Source of the DNA: Bacteroidota bacterium
GTDB lineage: Bacteria; Verrucomicrobiota; Verrucomicrobiia; Methylacidiphilales; UBA1321
Reading direction: 5' to 3'
NCBI GenBank assembly: GCA_903970335.1
Contig: CAJCII010000216.1
Location: forward strand, 1 to 41,314
Length of the DNA: 41,314 nt
The position numbers were made by a program, and so were the translations under genes. Under the pieces are notes generated by a model. The model searched no databases. It had not been told where the DNA came from and saw only the letters and a program-made list of their open reading frames with translations. How positions within the stretch are numbered: the first letter of the stretch is position 1; each line of letters opens with the position of its first letter. This document shows positions 7,200 through 15,993 of the stretch, piece after piece.

Positions 7200-8743
7200 A
7201 AATGGAAATAGATGAAAGGGGTCTGTTCGGCGGTGTAACCGAAGCGTGCAACCATGAAGCAGAGGAAGCCGAGGGCGAGACCGAGCTTGGCGTCGATCTT
7301 GAGATAAAATAGCGCGGGGCGGGCGACCGGGGTCAAGAGAGGCTCATACTTGGCGATGACTTGCTGAGAATTGGGCATGAACCAGCACCAAGCGAGCAGG
7401 GCCATGACCACATAGAGGGTATTGTCATAGCGTTCGATGGCGGAGAGATCGACGGGGAGATAGCGAACGCCGAGGTGGGGGAGGATATGGTCCCAGAATC
7501 CATGCGGCTCGATCATGCGTTGCGGCACAGTGACGCCGTGGAGGGGGATCATGCTGGAGAGGACATTTTCGGCAACCGCGAAATTGGGAGCGCGAAAGAA
7601 GACCCAGGCCACAAGGACGGCGAGGAAAGTGAGGAGGACGCTCGCGGTGCGATAAATTCCATGGTCGAGATTCCACCGCAGATACTGCACGACGAGGCGC
7701 CATTGGTGCGCGACGATGAGGTAGAGGCCGTGAAGTCCGCCCCAGAGGACAAAGGTCCACCCGGCACCGTGCCAGAGGCCGCTGAGCAACATGGTGGCGA
7801 GGATGTTGAAGACCTGGCGGAGGGGGCCACGGCGATTGCCACCGAGGGAGAAGTAGACGTATTCGCGGAGGAAGCGGGTGAGGGTCATGTGCCAGCGTTC
7901 CCAGAAAACGATGACGCTGGTGGCCTGGTAGGGGGAATCGAAGTTGGCGGGGAATTTGATCCCGAACAGGCGGGCGAGGCCGATGGCCATGTCGGAGTAG
8001 GCGGAGAAATCGAAATAGATTTGCAGGGCGAAGGCGACGGTGCCCAGCCAGGCGTCGAAGGTGGTGAGCGGGGCGCTTTGGTTGGCGGCGGCATAGACGG
8101 CATTGGCGCAGGGGGCAACCGAATCGGCGAAGAGGACTTTTTTGACGAGGCCGAAGAGGAAGAGGACGAGGCCGACGGCCAGGTCCTCGCGCGAACTGCG
8201 GAGTTCTTTTTCCACGAACTGGGGGATGATTTCCCAGTGGCGCAGGATCGGTCCGGCGATCAAATGGGGGAAAAAGGCGATGAAGAGGGCGTAATCGAGG
8301 AAGCGGTAGTGGACGCGACGATCACGGTAGACATCGACCAGATAGCTGATCTGGGTGAAGGTGAAGAAGGAGATGGCGAGAGGGAGGAGGATGTCGATCT
8401 GGGCGACATTCCGATGCAGGAGAGAGCCAAGGGTGCTCAAACCGAAGTTGGCATACTTGAAATAAGCGAGCAAAAGCAGGTTGAGGACGAGGCCGAGAAT
8501 GAGGAAAAGCCGGGAAAAACGGGGCTGGGGCGCACGGACGATTCCCTCGGCGACGGCGAAGTTAAAAAGGATGGAGCCGAGCAGGAGCGGCACATAGTCG
8601 ATCTTCCAGTAGCCGTAGAAGACAAGGGAGGCGAAGACGAGGACGAGCTTACGAGCGAGACGAAATCCGGAGGGGACGAGGAAAAAGAGCAGGAGCGTGA
8701 CGGGCAGGAAGACAAAAACGAACGGCCAGGAATTGAACTGCAT
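7196..8743 (-). CDS. MBOAT-family O-acyltransferase (AlgI-like)
   Basis: 515 residues with about a dozen membrane helices. The AlgI/DltB core is intact: SFFTFTQISYLVDVYR, YFDFSAYSDMAIGLARLFG, SPYQATSVIVFWERWHMTLT, then LLSGLWHGAGWTFVLWG, which holds the conserved catalytic-site His. The family moves acetyl groups across the inner membrane to modify exported glycans. I chose the ATG at 8741-8743 (MQFNSWPF), which starts directly before the first helix; a longer frame reaches 8953, but its extra 70 residues are charged, overlap the divergent gene and look non-coding. It is the first gene of the operon with the SGNH and small membrane genes. Confidence 0.9.
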   Translation of the reverse strand: MQFNSWPFVFVFLPVTLLLFFLVPSGFRLARKLVLVFASLVFYGYWKIDYVPLLLGSILFNFAVAEGIVRAPQPRFSRLFLILGLVLNLLLLAYFKYANFGLSTLGSLLHRNVAQIDILLPLAISFFTFTQISYLVDVYRDRRVHYRFLDYALFIAFFPHLIAGPILRHWEIIPQFVEKELRSSREDLAVGLVLFLFGLVKKVLFADSVAPCANAVYAAANQSAPLTTFDAWLGTVAFALQIYFDFSAYSDMAIGLARLFGIKFPANFDSPYQATSVIVFWERWHMTLTRFLREYVYFSLGGNRRGPLRQVFNILATMLLSGLWHGAGWTFVLWGGLHGLYLIVAHQWRLVVQYLRWNLDHGIYRTASVLLTFLAVLVAWVFFRAPNFAVAENVLSSMIPLHGVTVPQRMIEPHGFWDHILPHLGVRYLPVDLSAIERYDNTLYVVMALLAWCWFMPNSQQVIAKYEPLLTPVARPALFYLKIDAKLGLALGFLCFMVARFGYTAEQTPFIYFHF

Positions 8744-8881
8744 GGGTGGGGTTTCGCATGGTGGGTCAAGCCGGGGGAGGCGGTCAAGGCGGAGCTGAAT
8801 TTTATCAGGGGCAACTGGGGCGGAGGATGACCAAGCTTTAATGAAAACCCCTACATACGGGCTGGTAATTTGAGGAAGACC

Positions 8882-8893
8882 ACTATATATAGT
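8882..8893. promoter_or_regulatory. 12-bp AT palindrome in the divergent promoter region
   Basis: ACTATATATAGT is a perfect palindrome 11 bases before the start of the TonB/TolA-like gene, in the 161-base region that separates it from the MBOAT operon. It could be an operator or part of a -10 region; no convincing -35 lies at the right distance. Weak call. Confidence 0.25.
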
Positions 8894-8904
8894 ACGAGCA
8901 AGAC

Positions 8905-9933
8905 ATGAAGCATCCCGTCGGTTATGCCAAACCCCGCCGCCTGGCCACGCCACGGAAGCAGGTCCAGCTTCAGCTCCGGCAACGGCAGGCCCCGAAGCCG
9001 GAGGACGAGCGGGAGACGAAGCAAAAGAGTACTTTTTGGAAATGGGTCATCCTGGTGACACTGTTCCATATCGTGGCCATCGGCCTGATTTACGTGATTT
9101 ACGAATCGACCCCGGCACCGCCGCCGCCGGAGCAATTCATTTCGTTGTTGCCGCAAGGGGATGTCGTCAAGGGAACGCCCGGTACGCAGGAAGCTCACAA
9201 AGTGGGACCGACCACGCCCGCTCCGTCGGTGCATCATACCTCGGCACCGCCGGAAGCGGTCCAGCCGCCAAAACCAGTGGTGAAACCGCCGCCGACACCC
9301 GCCAAGCCGGTGATCGAGAAGGCAGACGCGCCGACGATTAATTCCGACAAGCCGATCACGCCGAAACCGGCACCGGTGAAGCCGAAGGTCAAAGTCGATC
9401 TCACGCTGGCGGACGGTCCGACACCGAATACGGTGAAGCATGTGATCAAGCCGAAGCCACATGTGAAAAAACCAGTGGTGAAGACGACTCCGGACGAAGC
9501 AAACGCACCGGACACGGCCAGCACCTCGTCGCCCGACAGCTCGGGGCTGAGCAAGGAGGAGATCGCGGCGAAGCTGGGCGAGAAGCTGAAACAGGCGGGC
9601 ATCGAGAACGCGATGAAGACCGGGCAGAGCGGCTCAGCCAACGCCAAGCCGAATGATTTTTCCGATTTCTACGATTCGATCCGCGACCAGGTGATGAGCA
9701 AGTGGACAAGCCCAAACTTGACGGACGAAACGGCGGTGAACCCGGTCGTGCGAATTCATGTCGAAAAAGACGGACGGGTACCGCCGGAGAGCGTAACGTT
9801 GATCCAGTCCTCCGGGAACGCGACTTACGACGATTCGGCGATTGCGGCGGCGAAGAGCCTTGGCTATCTCTATGAACCCCTGCCCGATGGTTGTCCACCC
9901 GATATTCCGATCACTTTTAAACTTACCCGCTAA
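8905..9933 (+). CDS. TonB/TolA-like energy-transducing protein
   Basis: 342 residues with classic TonB/TolA architecture: a basic cytoplasmic N-terminus (1-45), one membrane helix (about 46-66), a long Pro/Lys/Ala-rich periplasmic spacer (about 68-210), and a folded C-terminal domain (about 245-342) with VNPVVRIHVEKDGRVPP and ATYDDSAIAAAKSLG, typical of the TonB_C fold. Such proteins couple proton-driven ExbB/ExbD or TolQ/TolR motors to the outer membrane. The gene stops one base before tolB starts and is followed by pal, so a TolA role is more likely than iron-siderophore uptake. No motor genes are adjacent; upstream DNA is divergent. Confidence 0.85.
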   Translation: MKHPVGYAKPRRLATPRKQVQLQLRQRQAPKPEDERETKQKSTFWKWVILVTLFHIVAIGLIYVIYESTPAPPPPEQFISLLPQGDVVKGTPGTQEAHKVGPTTPAPSVHHTSAPPEAVQPPKPVVKPPPTPAKPVIEKADAPTINSDKPITPKPAPVKPKVKVDLTLADGPTPNTVKHVIKPKPHVKKPVVKTTPDEANAPDTASTSSPDSSGLSKEEIAAKLGEKLKQAGIENAMKTGQSGSANAKPNDFSDFYDSIRDQVMSKWTSPNLTDETAVNPVVRIHVEKDGRVPPESVTLIQSSGNATYDDSAIAAAKSLGYLYEPLPDGCPPDIPITFKLTR

Positions 9934-9934
9934 C

Positions 9935-11104
9935 GTGAAATCAAACTCCCCTTCCCTGCCCGCCCTGCTTGTCGTTGTCTGCATCGCCTTGCTCAGCCCG
10001 AATGTCTACGGCCAGGGGGTGGTCGTCCCCGTCAGCGAAGAAGTGCGGGTCGGCGTTTCGTTGAGCGGTCCGCAGGCTGGCCTCGCCACGGAAGTGGTCA
10101 GTGCCGATCTCAAACGGACGGGGATGATTTCGCCGGTGGGTGAAGGATCGGGCGAATACGCGGCCAGCGGCGAGGCGTCCGATGCAGGGCTGAACGGGCA
10201 ACTGGCGAACAAGAGGACCGGGGAAACCGTTTTTTCGCAGACGTTCAGCGGCAGCCCGCGCGCAGCGGCCCATGCTTTTTCGGATGCGATCACGAAGGCG
10301 GTGACGGGGCTGCCGGGCTTCGCTTCGAGCAAGCTGGCGTTTATTTCGAGCGCGACCGGTTCGAAGGAATTGTACTTGGCGGATATCGACGGCTACAATG
10401 GGAGGCAGGTCACGCACGACGGGACGATCAGCGCAAGTCCCTCGCTGAGCCGGGACGGATCGAAGCTGGTCTATACCTCGTACAAGAGCGGGTATCCGGA
10501 CATCTATCTGATCGACCTGCACAGCGGCAGCCGGAACCGGATTGTGTATTTCCCGGGGATTAACTCGGGGCCTTCGTTTTCGCCGGACGGAACGCAGATC
10601 GCGATGACTTTGAGCAAAGACGGGAATCCGGAGATTTACACACTGCCCTTGGGCGGCGGCGCGCCGGTGCGGATTACGCGGACGCGGGGATCGGAGACGA
10701 CGCCGTCGTGGTCGCCGACGGGAGACGAATTGGTCTATTCGTCGGACGACCGGGGCAGTCCGCAGCTTTTCATCAGCAGCTCGACGGGGATTTCCGAGAT
10801 GGATCATCTCGTGACCGGGAACTCCTATTGCACGAAGCCGGACTGGTCGCCGGACGGGAAGAGCATTGCATTTACCACGCGGCTGAGCGGGCAGTTCCAG
10901 ATCGGGGTCTACAATGTGGCCCTGCGCACAGCGGAACTGATCACGACCTCGGGCGGACAGGACCCGGACTGGACGAGCGATTCGCGGCACCTGGTCTATT
11001 CCAACGACGGTCATCTTTATCTGCTGGACACGGTCTCGCATCGATCAAGCCCCATCGAGATTTCGGTGGCCGGATGCGGAGAGCCGACGGTCTCGCGGCC
11101 GTAA
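9935..11104 (+). CDS. tolB: Tol-Pal system protein TolB
   Basis: 389 residues from GTG at 9935, one base after the preceding stop. A signal peptide (hydrophobic LPALLVVVCIALL, ending near NVYGQ) is followed by a small N-terminal domain and a beta-propeller with repeated WSPDG/FSPDG-type blades: SLSRDGSKLVYTS, FSPDGTQIAMT, WSPTGDELVYSS and WSPDGKSIAFTT. TolB is periplasmic, contacts Pal, and helps the outer membrane constrict at division. A longer in-frame start at 9842 would overlap the upstream gene by about 90 bases and would bury the signal peptide, so it is rejected. Gene order (TonB/TolA-like, TolB, Pal) supports the call. Confidence 0.9.
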   Translation: MKSNSPSLPALLVVVCIALLSPNVYGQGVVVPVSEEVRVGVSLSGPQAGLATEVVSADLKRTGMISPVGEGSGEYAASGEASDAGLNGQLANKRTGETVFSQTFSGSPRAAAHAFSDAITKAVTGLPGFASSKLAFISSATGSKELYLADIDGYNGRQVTHDGTISASPSLSRDGSKLVYTSYKSGYPDIYLIDLHSGSRNRIVYFPGINSGPSFSPDGTQIAMTLSKDGNPEIYTLPLGGGAPVRITRTRGSETTPSWSPTGDELVYSSDDRGSPQLFISSSTGISEMDHLVTGNSYCTKPDWSPDGKSIAFTTRLSGQFQIGVYNVALRTAELITTSGGQDPDWTSDSRHLVYSNDGHLYLLDTVSHRSSPIEISVAGCGEPTVSRP

Positions 11105-11117
11105 TTTCGAGAAACCA

Positions 11118-11146
11118 TTGCCAACCCCGCTGAACATCCGTATAAT
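11118..11146 (+). promoter_or_regulatory. Sigma70-type promoter of pal
   Basis: TTGCCA at 11118-11123, a 17-base spacer, then a perfect TATAAT at 11141-11146. Transcription would start near 11153, leaving a leader of about 24 bases before the pal ATG at 11177. This is the best promoter match I found in the window. It implies that pal can be expressed independently of the upstream tolB. Confidence 0.7.
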
Positions 11147-11176
11147 TAACCGTTTACCCATTAACCTCCGACCCTC

Positions 11177-11731
11177 ATGAATAAATATCGCGTTGCCCCT
11201 CTCCTAATCGCCTTAACCCTTGGTCTCGCCGCGTGCGACGACTCGAACAAGGGCCATTACACCGATATGGGAGATGGCGGCGCCAACGGGAATTTGCCGG
11301 GCGATAACGTTCCGGTAGACGGCGGTGGGATTCCGGAGCCAGCGCGTCCCGGCGGAGACTTCAATCCGGACAAGGACGTGAATTACCAGATGCTGGCCAC
11401 GGACACGGTTTACTTTGCGTTCGACAGCTCGGTGATTCCCGGCGCGGAGCGGGTGAAGCTGCAACAGGTGAGCGACTGGTTGAAGGCGAATCCGGGCCAT
11501 TCTCTTTTCCTGGCCGGGCACGCCGACAAGCGGGGCACGCCGGAGTACAATCGGGCGCTGGGCGAACGTCGCGCTCTGGCGGTGCGGGAATATCTGGTCG
11601 GGCTGGGACTTCCGGCGGCTTCCCTTTTCACGAATAGTTACGGCTCGGACCGGCCTGCGGTGGAAGGCGACACGGAAGAGGCCTACGCGAAAAACCGGCG
11701 GGTGGAAATCGGTGTGATGACGCGGCCGTAA
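11177..11731 (+). CDS. pal: Peptidoglycan-associated lipoprotein Pal
   Basis: 184 residues. A lipoprotein signal ends in the lipobox LGLAAC, so Cys20 would be acylated and the protein anchored in the outer membrane. After a Gly/Pro/Asp-rich linker (about 22-70) comes an OmpA-like peptidoglycan-binding domain with VYFAFDSSVI, AGHADKRGTPEYN and the closing NRRVEIGV. The domain holds diaminopimelate-containing peptidoglycan. It lies 73 bases downstream of tolB with its own promoter at 11118-11146. A small hairpin follows at 11738-11755. Confidence 0.93.
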   Translation: MNKYRVAPLLIALTLGLAACDDSNKGHYTDMGDGGANGNLPGDNVPVDGGGIPEPARPGGDFNPDKDVNYQMLATDTVYFAFDSSVIPGAERVKLQQVSDWLKANPGHSLFLAGHADKRGTPEYNRALGERRALAVREYLVGLGLPAASLFTNSYGSDRPAVEGDTEEAYAKNRRVEIGVMTRP

Positions 11732-11737
11732 GCGGAT

Positions 11738-11755
11738 CCTGCGTTCCCGCGCAGG
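11738..11755 (+). other. Small hairpin after pal
   Basis: CCTGCG and CGCAGG form a 6-bp stem around TTCCCG just after the pal stop. There is no T tract, so it may be a weak terminator or an mRNA-end stabiliser. It separates pal from the next membrane-protein gene. Confidence 0.35.
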
Positions 11756-11787
11756 CAGGCCAAAGACGGCGGTCGAGAGTGGGTATT

Positions 11788-13602
11788 ATGGCGAGACGCC
11801 CAAAGAAGCAGAGTTCGCCGCAATTCGACCGGGCGAAAGAAGCGGCGCAGGCCGCACCTATTTCCCAGGCTGCCGAGACCGGAGTCAACTCATCGGAACA
11901 ACTGTGGTGGCAGCGGGACTGGGTTTGGGGCGTTGTGCTGGTGGCCGCTGTTTTCATTTCCTATGGACCGGTGTGGCAAGCCGGGTTTATCTGGGACGAC
12001 GACGATCATTTGACGGCCAATCCGTGCATCGTCGGACCGCAAGGTCTGGCCGAAATCTGGACGACGAGTGCGGCGACCTATTATCCCCTAGTACTGACCA
12101 CCTTCTGGGTGGAGCATGCGTTGTGGGGACTGGAGCCGGTGCCCTATCATGTGGTGAACGTTGCGATGCATGGCGCGGGCGCGATTTTGCTTTGGCGGGT
12201 GTTGCGGCATTTGCGGGTACCGGGCGCGTGGCTTGGGGCGGCGATCTGGGCGCTGCATCCGGTGCAGGTCGAATCGGCGGCATGGATCACGGAGTTGAAG
12301 AACACCCAGTCGGGGGTGTTTTATTTGCTGGCGATTCTCTCATACCTGAAAGGGGAGGAAAAATCGCGGGACGGACAGGGGAACGTCACCCGATACTATT
12401 TCGTGGCGATGCTGTGCGCGGCACTGGCCCAGTTGAGCAAGCCATCGACGGTAATGCTTCCGGTGGTGCTGGGGCTGTGTTCGTGGTGGAGATGGAACCG
12501 CTGGTCATGGCTCAACGCAGTCCGGTTGATTCCATTTTTTCTCATTTCGGCGGCAGCCAGCGTTTGGACGATCTGGGAGCAAAAGTTTCATTCGGGCGCG
12601 GTGGGGCCGGAGTGGACGCAGTCGTGGCCAGAGCGGATGGCGATCGCGGGCGACGACATCTGGTTTTATCTGGGGAAACTGGCTTGGCCGCATCCGTTGA
12701 TTTTTGTTTATCCCCGGTGGGAAATCGATGCCACGGCGTGGGCGAACGATGTTCCGGTCGTGGCGATCGTGGGCGTGCTGGTTGGCTTGGGGTGGTTTCG
12801 CGATGGGCCGCTTCGGCCCGTTTTTTTCGCACTGACGTATTTTGTGGTTTCGCTCTTCCCGGTGCTTGGCTTTTTCGATGTCTATTATTTCCGTTTTTCG
12901 TTTGTGGCGGATCATTTTCAATATCTGGCGAGCATGGGGCCGCTGGCACTGGCCGGGGCCGGAATCGCGACCATCCTCACTTCTTGGAAGATAACGAATC
13001 CTTGGTTGCAATTCGCACCGGGAGGCATCCTGCTGGTCATTTTGGGCCTGGCGAGCTGGAGCCGTGCGGCGACCTTGGCCGACGCGGAAACGCTCTACCG
13101 CACGACGATTAATCAGAATTCCGAATGCTGGCTGGCGTACAATAACCTGGGGGAAGCGCTCCTGGAGAAGGGCCGGACCGGTGAAGCGATGTCACAATTT
13201 CAGCAGGCCCTGAGGATCAATCCGGACTCGATCGAAGCACATAACAACGTCGGCAGCATTTTTGAACGCACCGGCAGGTACCCGGAGGCAATCGAGGAGT
13301 ACCGGCAGGCCTTGCGGATCGCGCCGGAGTCGGTCGACGTGCATATGAATATCGGCATTGCCCTGGCGATGGACAAGCAATTGCCGGAGGCAGTGGACCA
13401 ATTCCGGCAAGCGGTGAAAATCAGCCCCGGCATGGCGGCGGCCCACTATTGCCTCGGCAATGCCTTGAGGCAGTCGGGGCAGGTGGCGGAAGCGATGGGG
13501 CAGTACGAACAGACCCTGCAGGTCGATCCCGATTATACCGAAGCCCGGAACGCCTTGGTCCAGTTGCAAGGCATGGAGGGAACCTCTTCTGGGAAGAATT
13601 GA
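11788..13602 (+). CDS. PMT-like multipass membrane protein with C-terminal TPRs
   Basis: About 604 residues. After a charged N-terminus come about ten membrane helices. The first exported loop contains FIWDDDDHLTANP (Asp70-73), the acidic motif expected of GT-C/O-mannosyltransferase-type enzymes and of TMTC-like proteins. The last 170 residues (about 430-600) are four to five TPR units (for example NNLGEALLEKGRTGEAMSQF and NVGSIFERTGRYPEAIEEY). The domain order resembles the TMTC family, which glycosylates exported proteins. It may therefore be a protein O-glycosyltransferase, but donor and target are unknown. GTG at 11779 is an alternative start. It sits where many Tol-Pal operons carry the TPR protein CpoB, but it is not CpoB. 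Confidence 0.75.
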   Translation: MARRPKKQSSPQFDRAKEAAQAAPISQAAETGVNSSEQLWWQRDWVWGVVLVAAVFISYGPVWQAGFIWDDDDHLTANPCIVGPQGLAEIWTTSAATYYPLVLTTFWVEHALWGLEPVPYHVVNVAMHGAGAILLWRVLRHLRVPGAWLGAAIWALHPVQVESAAWITELKNTQSGVFYLLAILSYLKGEEKSRDGQGNVTRYYFVAMLCAALAQLSKPSTVMLPVVLGLCSWWRWNRWSWLNAVRLIPFFLISAAASVWTIWEQKFHSGAVGPEWTQSWPERMAIAGDDIWFYLGKLAWPHPLIFVYPRWEIDATAWANDVPVVAIVGVLVGLGWFRDGPLRPVFFALTYFVVSLFPVLGFFDVYYFRFSFVADHFQYLASMGPLALAGAGIATILTSWKITNPWLQFAPGGILLVILGLASWSRAATLADAETLYRTTINQNSECWLAYNNLGEALLEKGRTGEAMSQFQQALRINPDSIEAHNNVGSIFERTGRYPEAIEEYRQALRIAPESVDVHMNIGIALAMDKQLPEAVDQFRQAVKISPGMAAAHYCLGNALRQSGQVAEAMGQYEQTLQVDPDYTEARNALVQLQGMEGTSSGKN

Positions 13603-13694
13603 GCGGAGATGGACTCGCCGGTCGAGACATCGCCGGGGCAGGGCAAATGGACCACCGCCTCTGCCCTTGCCCTTGCGGCAAAATCTGGCAGGTT

Positions 13695-14144
13695 ATGGCC
13701 ATGCCTCAGTCCCCTCAGGATTACGTCCCGGTTTTCCTGCAGATTGTGGCAGGACTCCTCTTTGCGTCGTCCACGCTCGCCTTCTCTGTCCTGATTGGAA
13801 AACGCGGTCGCCGCAGCGTAGCCAAGGACATCCCGTACGAATGCGGCAAGGACCCGATCGGCCCGATGCACAGCCGATTCTCGATCAAGTTTTACCTCGT
13901 GGCGATGCTTTTCATCCTGTTCGATCTCGAGGTCGTCTTCATGTATCCGTGGGCGGTGGTTTACCGCGAAATGCTGCAAAGCGGTCCGGGCATTTTTTAC
14001 TCGATGTTTTCCTTCATCGGGATTCTTGCCGTCGGCTATCTCTATGCCTTGAAGAAGCAGGCCTTCGACTGGACCCACACCCCCACGCCGCCGGTCCCGC
14101 TCCTGGAAGTCGAGCCGCCCGCCTCGGTCTTGAAGGTTAAATAG
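13695..14144 (+). CDS. nuoA: NADH-quinone oxidoreductase subunit A
   Basis: 149 residues with three membrane helices. The diagnostic loop YECGKDPIGP (with the conserved Cys) and RFSIKFYLVAMLFILFDLEV identify NuoA, a membrane-arm subunit near the quinone site of complex I. The ATG at 13695 starts MAMPQSPQDY just before the first helix; the longer open frame overlaps the TPR gene by about 150 bases and is not used. A Pro-rich tail of about 25 residues follows the last helix. No other nuo gene is near, whereas nuoA usually leads a 10-14 gene operon. It is either a displaced subunit or a second copy. Confidence 0.92.
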   Translation: MAMPQSPQDYVPVFLQIVAGLLFASSTLAFSVLIGKRGRRSVAKDIPYECGKDPIGPMHSRFSIKFYLVAMLFILFDLEVVFMYPWAVVYREMLQSGPGIFYSMFSFIGILAVGYLYALKKQAFDWTHTPTPPVPLLEVEPPASVLKVK

Positions 14145-14156
14145 GTTCCCAAGGCC

Positions 14157-15164
14157 GTGTTCTTTGCCGCGTCTTATCTAGCGACCGTTCCGCCCGGCGC
14201 CTCGTTCGATCTCCCCTCCGCCCCGGCCGGTTCGGGCATCGTCTGGCCCGATGTCGCACTCTGCTTTTTTGCCATCGTGCTGGAGGGTGCACCCTTCCTG
14301 CTCCTGGGCGCGGTCGTCTCCGGCTTGGTCGATGTCTTTCTCCCCGCCCACGTCATTCGAAGCTGGCTACCGAAATCGAAGACCCAGGGCGTTTTTGCCG
14401 CCATCGGGGCCGGCTTTATCTTTCCCTTGTGCGAATGCGGGGCGATGCCCATCGTGCAACGCCTCATCCGCAAGGGCGTGACCCCCGCCGTCGCCGTCGC
14501 GTATATGCTCGCCGCGCCCGCGCTTAATCCCCTGGCTTTGTTCAGCACCTACCTCGCCTTTCGCAGTCAGGACCCCTGGCTCATGGTCCTGCTCCGCTTC
14601 GGGTTCAGTCTGGCCGTCCTGATCTTTCTCGGCTTCTGGCTCGTCCGCCTGCGTCCCGAGGAAATGCTACGGGCCGAGACGATCAGCGGTCCTCTCGGCA
14701 AATCGGCGGGCGAACTCTCGCCCAATACCGGCCTCGTCCTCGCTCCTCGTCCCGGCGTTTCCCTCGGCGGTCTCCAGCAATTCGTCGGGGCGGTCATCCG
14801 CGACTTCACCGGCGTCCTGCTTTTTCTCGTCCTCGGCGCGGCGGCGGCGGCGCTCTTTTCCACTGGCTTCAACCGCAACCTGCTCGATCCGGTCGGGCAA
14901 AATATCGTGCTCGGTCCCCTCGCCGGTATTCTCCTGGCGCAACTTCTCTGCCTCTGCAGCACCACAGATGCCTTCATCATCGCCGCTTTCGCCCCGTTCT
15001 CGATTCCGGCCAAGATCGCCTTTCTCGTTGCCGGGCCGCTCATCGACCTGAAACTCTACTGGCTTTACCGCAGCGCGTTTAAGGCCAAATTTGTCCATGC
15101 CTTGTGGATTCGCGCCCTTGTGGCTACCTTTATTCTGACGCTTTTCTACTCCATGCGCCCATGA
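14157..15164 (+). CDS. UPF0718-family permease
   Basis: 335 residues, GTG start 12 bases after nuoA. About eight membrane helices in two halves. The family's Cys-rich signatures are present: [20 protein letters not shown] in the first half and [11 protein letters not shown] in the second. UPF0718 (YcgR-like) proteins are predicted permeases, and the paired cysteines hint at a metal or sulfur species as substrate, but no substrate is established. Its stop overlaps the start of the next gene by four bases (ATGA at 15161-15164), which fits the common pairing of this family with TIGR03943 proteins. Confidence 0.85.
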   Translation: MFFAASYLATVPPGASFDLPSAPAGSGIVWPDVALCFFAIVLEGAPFLLLGAVVSGLVDVFLPAHVIRSWLPKSKTQGVFAAIGAGFIFPLCECGAMPIVQRLIRKGVTPAVAVAYMLAAPALNPLALFSTYLAFRSQDPWLMVLLRFGFSLAVLIFLGFWLVRLRPEEMLRAETISGPLGKSAGELSPNTGLVLAPRPGVSLGGLQQFVGAVIRDFTGVLLFLVLGAAAAALFSTGFNRNLLDPVGQNIVLGPLAGILLAQLLCLCSTTDAFIIAAFAPFSIPAKIAFLVAGPLIDLKLYWLYRSAFKAKFVHALWIRALVATFILTLFYSMRP

Positions 15165-15928
15165 TCGACCGACTCTCCCGCCAGCTTTCTTTTTTCGCGC
15201 CCGCCGCCGTGATGAGCGCGTGGGCCACGGTCATGCTCCACACCATCGCCTCCGGCCACATCAACCGCCTGCTGACTCCGATCTTCCGCAATTACGTCCT
15301 CGTCGCCGCAGTCGTCCTTGTCGCCTTGAGCGCGCTCTACCTGCTTCTTTACCAGCCCGTCGAGAACACCGCCCCCGCCTTGGCCAAGACCGGCCAACTC
15401 CGCCAGCTCGGACGCTGGCTCGTCCTCCTGATTCCGGTCATTGCAGCCTCCGTGCTTGCCCCCTCGGCCATGTCGAGCACCACCATCGTCAACCGCCTCG
15501 GCACTTCCGGGGCAATCCCCATGCCCGCGCTCGGCGTGGTCTCGCAGGCCAATGTCCAGGAGGAACTCAGCGCCGATCCAAACCAACCTGTCCCCGTCGA
15601 AGTCACCGACCTAATCGCGATCAGCCACTCCGCCGACCAGATCAAGGCCTTCGAGGGCCGAAAAGTCCGCACGGTCGGTCTTTTCCTGAATCAGTCGGGA
15701 AGCAGTCCCAAGCTGGTCCGCCTGATCATGTGGTGCTGTGCCGCCGACTCGGTCCCCGTTTCGGTCGAACTGACCGGCAATACGACCGGCAAGTGGGACC
15801 AGACGCAATGGCTGGAGGTCGTCGGCACCGCGACATTCCCCTCCACGCTCGGCACCGTCATCCCGCGCATCGAAGTCGATACGATCAAGCCGACCCAGGA
15901 GCCGGACGAGCCGTATCTCTCGCCCTGA
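15161..15928 (+). CDS. TIGR03943-family (YcgQ-like) membrane partner protein
   Basis: 255 residues. Three N-terminal hydrophobic helices (about 10-30, 40-62 and 86-106) precede an exported domain. That domain holds [14 protein letters not shown] and [16 protein letters not shown], with the adjacent cysteines typical of the family, and ends in [11 protein letters not shown]. It is translationally coupled to the UPF0718 permease. The pair (YcgR/YcgQ in Bacillus) recurs in many phyla and is thought to form one transport unit; the domain with paired Cys may bind a metal. The ATG at 15161 is favoured over upstream in-frame starts, which lie inside the permease gene. Confidence 0.82.
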   Translation: MIDRLSRQLSFFAPAAVMSAWATVMLHTIASGHINRLLTPIFRNYVLVAAVVLVALSALYLLLYQPVENTAPALAKTGQLRQLGRWLVLLIPVIAASVLAPSAMSSTTIVNRLGTSGAIPMPALGVVSQANVQEELSADPNQPVPVEVTDLIAISHSADQIKAFEGRKVRTVGLFLNQSGSSPKLVRLIMWCCAADSVPVSVELTGNTTGKWDQTQWLEVVGTATFPSTLGTVIPRIEVDTIKPTQEPDEPYLSP

Positions 15929-15937
15929 TAATCGCGC

Positions 15938-15965
15938 TTGACCCTCCGGGCGCTTTAGGTAGGCT
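15938..15965 (+). promoter_or_regulatory. Possible promoter of rpmG
   Basis: TTGACC at 15938-15943, a 16-base spacer and TAGGCT at 15960-15965. The predicted start near 15972 leaves about 22 bases before the rpmG ATG. The -35 is good and the -10 mediocre. Confidence 0.4.
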
Positions 15966-15993
15966 TTCCCCCTCACTTAACCGATTTATCCCC

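Noticed and set aside
7361-8830. Long open frame on the plus strand opposite the MBOAT gene
   Set aside because: It is rich in Glu, Asp and Gly without domains, and is the antisense image of a membrane protein with strong codon bias. Similar acidic mirror frames occur at 2085-2846, 3090-4001 and 6279-7211.
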